From positions 1 to 16,788 of the forward strand of contig CAYOVP010000041.1 in assembly GCA_964407495.1 (NCBI GenBank): 16,788 nt of DNA, read 5' to 3'. This DNA is from JAJRZX01 sp964407495. GTDB taxonomy: Bacteria > Desulfobacterota > GWC2-55-46 > JADFVP01. Positions 13,101 to 16,788 of the stretch are shown here, in pieces (within the stretch, counting starts at the first letter, position 1; each line of letters begins with the position of its first letter). Made by a program: the position numbers and the translations under genes. The notes under the pieces are model-generated. The model did no database searches. It worked only from the letters and a program-made list of their open reading frames with translations, and was not told where the DNA came from.

Positions 13101-14428
13101 TCACCAGGTGCGAGGCCTACCTTGACAGCATCAAGAACGTGCGTGACAGGATAAAGGTGGAGGAGAAGGAGCGCAAGGTCCTGAAGAGGACGAACCTCAA
13201 GAAGAAGATATTCCTCCCCTACATGGCCGACGGCGCCTATGGTATTGCCGCAGCCTTCGAGGCCTGCGGTGTGGAGGCCGAGGTAATGCCCATGCCAGAT
13301 GAGGAGAGCCTCAAGTGGGGCCGGCGCTACACCTCGGGCCGTGAGTGCTTCCCCTGCATAGTCACCACTGGTGACATGATAAAGGTGATAAAGAGAAAGG
13401 ACTTTGACCCCGACAAGAGCGCATTCTTCATGCCCTCAGGGAACGGGCCCTGCAGGTTCGGCCAGTACAATCGCTACCAGCGTCTCATACTCGACGAGGT
13501 GGGTTACAAGGACGTGCCCATCTATGCGCCTGACCAGGACGGAACCTTTTACAAGGAACTGGGCATGGTAAGCGGCAACTTCCCTCGCCTTGCCTGGTGG
13601 GGCATCGTGGCTGTGGATCTCCTTGAGAAACGCCTCCGCGAGACGCGTCCCTACGAGGTGAACGCCGGGGAGACTGAGAAGGTGTACTGGAACGCGGTCT
13701 GGCGGGTCTGCGATGCCATACGCGCCAAGCGCTTCCCGGACAAGGAGATGAAGATAGCGCGCGACGCCTTCAGGCAGATACCCGTCAAGAACCCCGGCTC
13801 AAAGCCAGTAGTGGGCGTGGTGGGTGAGATATACGTACGTAACAACCGCTTCAGCAACGAGGACCTCGTCCTCAAACTCGAGGCCCTTGGCGCCGAGGTG
13901 CAGTTGCCCACTGTCTCGGAGTGGATCTTCTACACCAACTTCACCTCCAAGCGCAACACCCTCAAGAGGCGCGAGTACGGAGACTTTCTACGTACCATTA
14001 CCAACAACTTCTTCCAGCGAAAGGACGAGAAGAAACTGGAGGATATAATAGTGGAGGACCTCAGGTCCGGCCACGAGGTGAGCACTGACGAGATACTCCG
14101 TAATGCCGCGCCCTACATCCACGACTCCTTTGAGGGCGAGGCAGTGCTCAGCGTAGGCAAGGCCATTGATTACATCAAGAAGGGCATCAGCGGCATAATC
14201 AACACCATGCCCTTTACGTGCATGCCTGGCACGGTGGTGAACGCCATGCTCAAGAAGGTGCGAGAGGATAACGACAATATCCCCTACCTCAACATGGTCT
14301 ACGAGGGCATGGAGAGCGCCAATACCATTACGCGCATGGAGGCCTTTGTGCACCAGGCCCACGACTATATGGCCAAGGCCGAGGAGCGAAAGAAGAAGGC
14401 CGGCCTTATCGACAAGGCCGCGGGCTGA
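10190..14428 (+). CDS. Large 2-hydroxyacyl-CoA dehydratase activator-like protein (tandem BadF/HgdC ATPase plus DUF2229)
   Basis: 1412 residues. Two BcrAD/BadFG ASKHA ATPase domains lie in tandem: about 7-270 (GMDIGSVS, EIGGQDAK, VCAAGTGSFL with C134, GRCSVF with C173) and 325-580 (GIDVGSTSTN, EIGGQDSK, VCAAGTGSFL with C449, ERCTVF with C489). In HgdC each monomer gives two such cysteines to one [4Fe-4S] at a dimer interface; here one chain carries both halves. Then C607-x2-C610-x3-C614-x18-C633, a possible extra cluster; a DUF2229 region from about 674 (ETCFPVK, C723); and a C-terminal part with CFPC at 1053-1056 and GPCRFGQY near C1088, as in the long family members of anaerobes. The family drives ATP-coupled electron transfer to dehydratase-type enzymes; no partner is encoded nearby. 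TTG start with GGGAGG 6 bases upstream. Own promoter and terminator. Confidence 0.93.
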   Translation: MKNTDIIYVGMDIGSVSADTVILDENRNILEEHYTRTKGEPLETSLSILKDIITRYGQEKIALVSVTGAGGKLIAPLIGAVFTNEVIAQAKAVEVYHPEVRTVIEIGGQDAKLIFLRPEGGRLAIEDFQMNSVCAAGTGSFLDQQAFRMGLTIEDFGLLALKSKNPPRVAGRCSVFAKSDMIHLQQIATPDYDIVAGLCYAVARNFKSTIGRGKDFVAPVSFQGGVAANLGVRKAFKDILELDDKDYIIPSHFASMGALGSLFNSLDKNKGMGKFRGVAELEEYIQSGRKADKSLERLPRPTGHPSQDATRTGYVLKPGERVPAYMGIDVGSTSTNVILIDKDMKVITKSYLPTAGRPLDAIKNGLVDVYKDVGDRVEVVGVGTTGSGRYLAGDFVGADCVRNEITAQATAAVVIDPKVDTIFEIGGQDSKYIAIDDTVVVDFEMNKVCAAGTGSFLEEQAERLGISIKGEFSDMALDCTAPPAMGERCTVFIESDMVNHQQKGVGKDGLVAGLAYSIVLNYLNRVVGDRRIGNHIFFQGGTAANLAVVAAFEKVTGKKITVPEHHDVTGAIGVAILALQEMKPGQKTKFRGFDLGKTKYTIDTFDCKDCSNICNIRKVVVEGQTPLYYGGRCDKYEVKTGEGKPELPDLFAERERLLYSTYRGKVAYKDAPVIGIPRILMMHELYPFWKAFFDTLGFRVKLSSPTNKDLIKAGLEKIVSETCFPVKVAHGHVQELVDKGIKKIFLPSLVNMPPAREGDQHTVLCPYIQALPYYMESAFKFSEMDGVEIIKPVIHFNQKMSGIKKEFFALGKTLGKGRRDVEKALNIAFDAWDRFKTSLIKRGKEVLESLGKDDTALVIVGRAYNTADSGINLELPKKLREMGTVAIPFDMLPVDSAVDDVLAKDMYWKNGQRILAITRLVKDDNRLFTVYLTNFGCGPDSLITHFYRDASKGKPFLQLEIDEHSADAGAITRCEAYLDSIKNVRDRIKVEEKERKVLKRTNLKKKIFLPYMADGAYGIAAAFEACGVEAEVMPMPDEESLKWGRRYTSGRECFPCIVTTGDMIKVIKRKDFDPDKSAFFMPSGNGPCRFGQYNRYQRLILDEVGYKDVPIYAPDQDGTFYKELGMVSGNFPRLAWWGIVAVDLLEKRLRETRPYEVNAGETEKVYWNAVWRVCDAIRAKRFPDKEMKIARDAFRQIPVKNPGSKPVVGVVGEIYVRNNRFSNEDLVLKLEALGAEVQLPTVSEWIFYTNFTSKRNTLKRREYGDFLRTITNNFFQRKDEKKLEDIIVEDLRSGHEVSTDEILRNAAPYIHDSFEGEAVLSVGKAIDYIKKGISGIINTMPFTCMPGTVVNAMLKKVREDNDNIPYLNMVYEGMESANTITRMEAFVHQAHDYMAKAEERKKKAGLIDKAAG

Positions 14429-14441
14429 TACTGAAAGACCG

Positions 14442-14478
14442 GGGCGCGCCTCCAGAGGAGGCGCGCCCTTTGTTTTTG
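14442..14478 (+). terminator. Terminator of the activator gene
   Basis: Perfect 12-bp stem GGGCGCGCCTCC (14442-14453) with GGAGGCGCGCCC (14457-14468), loop AGA, followed by TTTGTTTTTG. It lies 13 bases past the stop codon. Confidence 0.95.
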
Positions 14479-14482
14479 TCCA

Positions 14483-14635
14483 GCGGCCCTTAGGGCCGCC
14501 TGACACAGGTCTTCTTTGTTCCACTTTTTCCAAGAGGCCTGTTCCACGGGCTAAAGCCTTCCGTGTCCTGGCGCAGTGACTCTGCGCCAATACTGGTTTT
14601 CTTTGCTCCACTTTCTTTTTCCTAAAAGAAAGTGG
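14483..14635 (+). repeat. Further hairpins before rmuC
   Basis: After the terminator come three more perfect stems. 14483-14499: GCGGCCC with GGGCCGC, loop TTA. 14569-14589: TGGCGCAG with CTGCGCCA, loop TGACT. 14608-14635: CCACTTTCTTTT with AAAAGAAAGTGG, loop TCCT, with a T-run at 14640-14646, so it is terminator-like. The strings TTCTTTG(T/C)TCCACTTT occur twice, near 14513 and 14601. Confidence 0.65.
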
Positions 14636-14685
14636 AAGGTTTTTTTCGTCTTACTTCCTTTTATCCTTCTTTTACCATTCTTATC

Positions 14686-15768
14686 ATGGATCAGTCTCTT
14701 TACATTCTTCTCGCCTTTGCTCTCCTTGGCCTTGTCTTCATAGTCATCGCCTTTTTGATAGGGAGGCGCGGGGCCGGCGGCGCTGTTGGTATCGAGGCCC
14801 TCCGGGCCGAGTTCGGCAGCACCCTTGCCTCGAACATTAGCATTCTTGCGAACCAGATGCGAGACCTTACCATGACAATGAATAGCCGTCTTGGCGAGCA
14901 GACAGGGGAGATATCGAGGAGGATGGAGAGCGCGGCCCGTATGATGGGAGACGTTAGGAGCGACCTCGGGGCCCTCTCAAAGGCCGCCGAAGAGATAAGG
15001 GATATAGGAAGGGACATCTCAGGCCTTGAAGAAATCCTCGGCGCCCCAAAGCCAAGGGGCGGCTTTGGCGAGTTCATGCTTGGTGAACTGCTCGCATCGA
15101 GCCTTCCATCAAGATACTATGACCTGCAGTACACCTTCCGTAACGGACGCCGGGTGGACGGCATACTGAGACTCTCGGGCGGGCTCGTCTCCATAGACTC
15201 GAAGTTCCCTCTTGAAAATTTTTCACGTATCCTCGAGGCAGAGAGTGAGGAAGAGAGACAACGGGCAAGGAGAGACTTTGCCGCGGACTGCAAAAAGCAT
15301 ATAAACGCCATATCCTCGTCGTACATCCTCCCCGAAGAGGGCACTCTGGACTTTGCCCTCATGTATGTGCCTGCCGAGAACGTGTACTATGAGATGATAA
15401 TCAACAGCAGGCCGGAGAGTAGCGCCACGGGCGAGGGCATCATGGACTATGCCTTCAGTAAAAAGGTCATACCAGTATCGCCAAATACCTTTTACCTCTA
15501 CCTCCAGACCATCGTCATGGGCCTCAAGGGCTTTGAGATTAGCGAACGCACGGATATGATAATGAAGGGCCTCCAGAGGCTGGCCAAGGACTTTTCGTCG
15601 GTAATGACAGACTTCGATACCCTTGGCCGGCACCTGAGAAACGCCTCGCAGAAACACGACGACCTCGGCGTAAAGGTGCGAACCCTGGGAGCAACACTCG
15701 CGACCCTTGCCGAGGGAGAGGAGGAAAATAGGGACGAAGAAGAAACAACAGAAGAGGTAACTCCTTGA
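14686..15768 (+). CDS. rmuC: RmuC family protein, membrane-anchored with nuclease-like domain
   Basis: 360 residues. An N-terminal membrane anchor (about 5-26, LYILLAFALLGLVFIVIAF), a coiled-coil stretch (about 40-115), then the RmuC domain (about 122-330) with GGFGEFMLGELL and RVDGILRLSGGLVSIDSKFPL. D158, D171 and K173 match a PD-(D/E)xK restriction-like core. The C terminus is acidic (EEENRDEEETTEEV). RmuC limits recombination at inverted repeats in E. coli and has been linked to phage restriction; the biochemical activity is not settled. It is shorter than E. coli RmuC and lacks the tryptophan of the usual GxWGE (GGFGE here). The start at 14686 is chosen because the frame upstream runs into the hairpin at 14608-14635 and an anchor normally starts the protein. 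No good ribosome site is visible. Confidence 0.85.
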   Translation: MDQSLYILLAFALLGLVFIVIAFLIGRRGAGGAVGIEALRAEFGSTLASNISILANQMRDLTMTMNSRLGEQTGEISRRMESAARMMGDVRSDLGALSKAAEEIRDIGRDISGLEEILGAPKPRGGFGEFMLGELLASSLPSRYYDLQYTFRNGRRVDGILRLSGGLVSIDSKFPLENFSRILEAESEEERQRARRDFAADCKKHINAISSSYILPEEGTLDFALMYVPAENVYYEMIINSRPESSATGEGIMDYAFSKKVIPVSPNTFYLYLQTIVMGLKGFEISERTDMIMKGLQRLAKDFSSVMTDFDTLGRHLRNASQKHDDLGVKVRTLGATLATLAEGEEENRDEEETTEEVTP

Positions 15769-15806
15769 CCATAAAGGGGTTTTGTCTTAAGATAAAAGAA
15801 AGCTTC

Positions 15807-15840
15807 GGTTGGGTAGAGCGCAGCGAAACCCAACAATAAG
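15807..15840 (+). repeat. REP palindrome copy 1
   Basis: 27-base core at 15808-15834 with arms GTTGGGT and ACCCAAC around AGAGCGCAGCGAA, followed by AATAAG. One base differs from copies 2 and 3 (GCGCAGCG against GCGAAGCG). It lies 38 bases after the rmuC stop. Confidence 0.9.
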
Positions 15841-15914
15841 AGGGGAAGGGCGGGCATTGCTGCGAAAAGAAAAGGAAAAATGGATAGGGTGGCAGGGCCC
15901 GCCAAAAGAAGCCT

Positions 15915-15947
15915 CGTAGGTTGGGTAGAGCGAAGCGAAACCCAACA
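15915..15947 (+). repeat. REP palindrome copy 2
   Basis: Core 15920-15946 in the same orientation as copy 1, preceded by CGTAGG. It ends 24 bases before the transposase ATG. Confidence 0.92.
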
Positions 15948-15971
15948 ATAAAAAAGCCTTAAAGGTCTATA

Positions 15972-16514
15972 ATGCGCTATCGGAGGTCTCAGACAAAGGG
16001 CGCTACTTTTTTCTTTACGGTCGTGACCTGCAGGAGAAGGAAAATCCTGTGTCACGATACAAATATAACGCTGATAAAAGAGGCCTTTAAATATGTTAAG
16101 GGTCGTCATCCCTTTACGATAGATGCAATTGTCGTCATACCCGACCATATCCATTGCATATGGACCTTGCCGGAGAAGGATTCCGATTTTTCCACGCGGT
16201 GGCGAATGATCAAAGGCCATTTTACCCGCAGGTGTGATGACATATACAAGACATCAAGAACCGCTTCAAGAGCGAGAAAGGCCGAACAGGGGGTATGGCA
16301 ACGCCGGTTCTGGGAACATCAGATCAGAGATGATGGAGATTTTAGACGCCACGTAGATTATATCCATTACAACCCCGTAAAACACGGGATGACAGAGTCG
16401 CCCGGCGCGTGGCCCTTTTCCAGTTTTCACCGGTATGTAAGAGAGGGCGTTTACGAGAGGGATTGGGGCGCAGGCACAAAGATTGTTTTTGATGCAAGTG
16501 TGGGGCATGAATGA
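15972..16514 (+). CDS. REP-associated tyrosine transposase (RAYT, Y1/HUH family)
   Basis: 180-residue single-strand DNA transposase of the IS200/TnpA-REP group. HUH motif H59-I60-H61 in VVIPDHIHCIW. The probable nucleophile is Y130 in RHVDYIHYNPVKHGM, within the RAYT-typical WQRRFWEHQIRDDGDFRRH context. Length is normal and the frame is intact, so it may be active. The family binds and cuts REP hairpins. Here one REP copy ends 24 bases before the gene, one starts two bases after it in opposite orientation, and a third lies further upstream. That arrangement, with no other transposon genes, supports a RAYT over a plain IS200. No clear promoter or ribosome site was found. Confidence 0.93.
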   Translation: MRYRRSQTKGATFFFTVVTCRRRKILCHDTNITLIKEAFKYVKGRHPFTIDAIVVIPDHIHCIWTLPEKDSDFSTRWRMIKGHFTRRCDDIYKTSRTASRARKAEQGVWQRRFWEHQIRDDGDFRRHVDYIHYNPVKHGMTESPGAWPFSSFHRYVREGVYERDWGAGTKIVFDASVGHE

Positions 16515-16515
16515 G

Positions 16516-16548
16516 TGTTGGGTTTCGCTTCGCTCTACCCAACCTACG
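16516..16548 (-). repeat. REP palindrome copy 3, inverted
   Basis: Core 16517-16543 is the exact reverse complement of copy 2, including the CGTAGG flank (seen as CCTACG at 16543-16548). With copy 2 it brackets the transposase as inverted ends. Confidence 0.93.
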
Positions 16549-16568
16549 AAACTAAGGAGGATCTTCTG

Positions 16569-16788
16569 ATGGGTTTTTTTGAGAAGGCAAGAGATGGCTT
16601 CTGGCCTACCATAGTAAACAAGCAAACTGCTAGAAAAGCTACTAGACAAGGCATGTGGGCTGCAACTTTTGTTGCAGTTGTTAGCGGTGGCGCTGGAGTT
16701 TTGGCATTCGCTGATATAAGTTTTCTGCCGGTATCATCTCTCGCTATAATTGATGGAGCCGTATTTGCAATAATTGCTTTTGGAATAT
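16569..16788 (+). CDS. Unknown membrane protein, 3' end beyond window
   Basis: Starts at ATG 16569, with a strong AAGGAGG (16554-16560) 8 bases upstream; 73 codons are visible and open to the window end. The protein starts MGFFEKARDGFWPTIVNKQT, a charged N-terminal segment, followed by hydrophobic stretches at about 30-50 (WAATFVAVVSGGAGVLAFA) and from about 57 (SLAIIDGAVFAIIAFGI), so probably an inner-membrane protein. Codon choice is clearly richer in A and T at third positions than the upstream genes (ATA, AGA, GCT, TTT), which hints at acquisition by transfer. It directly follows REP copy 3. No family recognised. Confidence 0.7.
   Translation, partial: MGFFEKARDGFWPTIVNKQTARKATRQGMWAATFVAVVSGGAGVLAFADISFLPVSSLAIIDGAVFAIIAFGI

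Noticed and set aside
14632..14685. A GTG start for rmuC at 14632
   Set aside because: The codons would lie in the 3' arm of a 12-bp hairpin and its T-run; the ATG at 14686 places the membrane anchor at the N terminus as usual.
15807..16548. REP copies considered as a CRISPR array
   Set aside because: Only three copies, one inverted, with unequal spacing and a transposase between them; no regular spacers and no cas genes.
1..16788. tRNA, rRNA or origin-type sequences
   Set aside because: No cloverleaf with the conserved T-arm sequence, no rRNA core segments and no DnaA-box cluster were seen on reading both strands; a dedicated scan was not possible here.

Overview
The window looks like a chromosomal segment from an anaerobic or microaerophilic, moderately GC-rich bacterium that is heavily invested in iron-sulfur chemistry. 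That picture rests on gene content: a class 1B dihydroorotate dehydrogenase with its FeS/FAD subunit, a double CDGSH protein, an Mrp/ApbC carrier, an Nfu carrier, a 2[4Fe-4S] ferredoxin, a ScdA_N (Ric-type) domain protein, and a very large 2-hydroxyacyl-CoA dehydratase activator (BadF/HgdC family). Such sets occur in Desulfobacterota, Nitrospirota and related lineages, but the phylum cannot be fixed from this window alone.

Layout, left to right. 1-396 has no secure gene and starts with an extreme G-rich tract. 397-2704 (+) is a compact operon, rimI-pyrK-pyrD. 2705-3047 is a gene-free leader with a consensus promoter, hairpins and a G-run, leading to the double-CDGSH gene (3048-3287, +) and a small two-helix membrane protein (3376-3618, +). 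3695-5449 (-) is a ClC-family transporter or channel with two CBS domains. 5674-6732 (-) is mrp, followed by a strong terminator. 6733-7192 is gene-free and packed with perfect hairpins. 7193-9091 (-) holds five co-directional genes: nfu, a 58-residue ferredoxin, a short heme-copper-oxidase-like membrane protein with a long disordered tail, a DUF1858 protein and a stand-alone ScdA_N protein. The last three are translationally coupled or almost so. 9461-9796 (+) is a secreted mono-heme cytochrome c behind two consensus promoters. 10190-14428 (+) is the 1412-residue activator with its own promoter and terminator. 14686-15768 (+) is an RmuC-family protein. From about 15800 the character changes: a REP-associated tyrosine transposase flanked by three copies of a palindromic REP, then an AT-richer membrane ORF cut by the window end.

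How the parts may work together. pyrK and pyrD form the heterotetrameric dihydroorotate dehydrogenase of pyrimidine synthesis. The nfu-to-ric cluster, mrp and CDGSH share an FeS-assembly or FeS-repair theme. One hairpin-plus-motif element occurs upstream of both CDGSH and mrp and may be a shared regulatory or processing signal. The five-gene cluster at 7193-9091 is the best candidate for an uncharacterised system, plausibly nitric-oxide or oxidative-stress handling coupled to FeS repair. That functional reading is inference from domain content and gene order.
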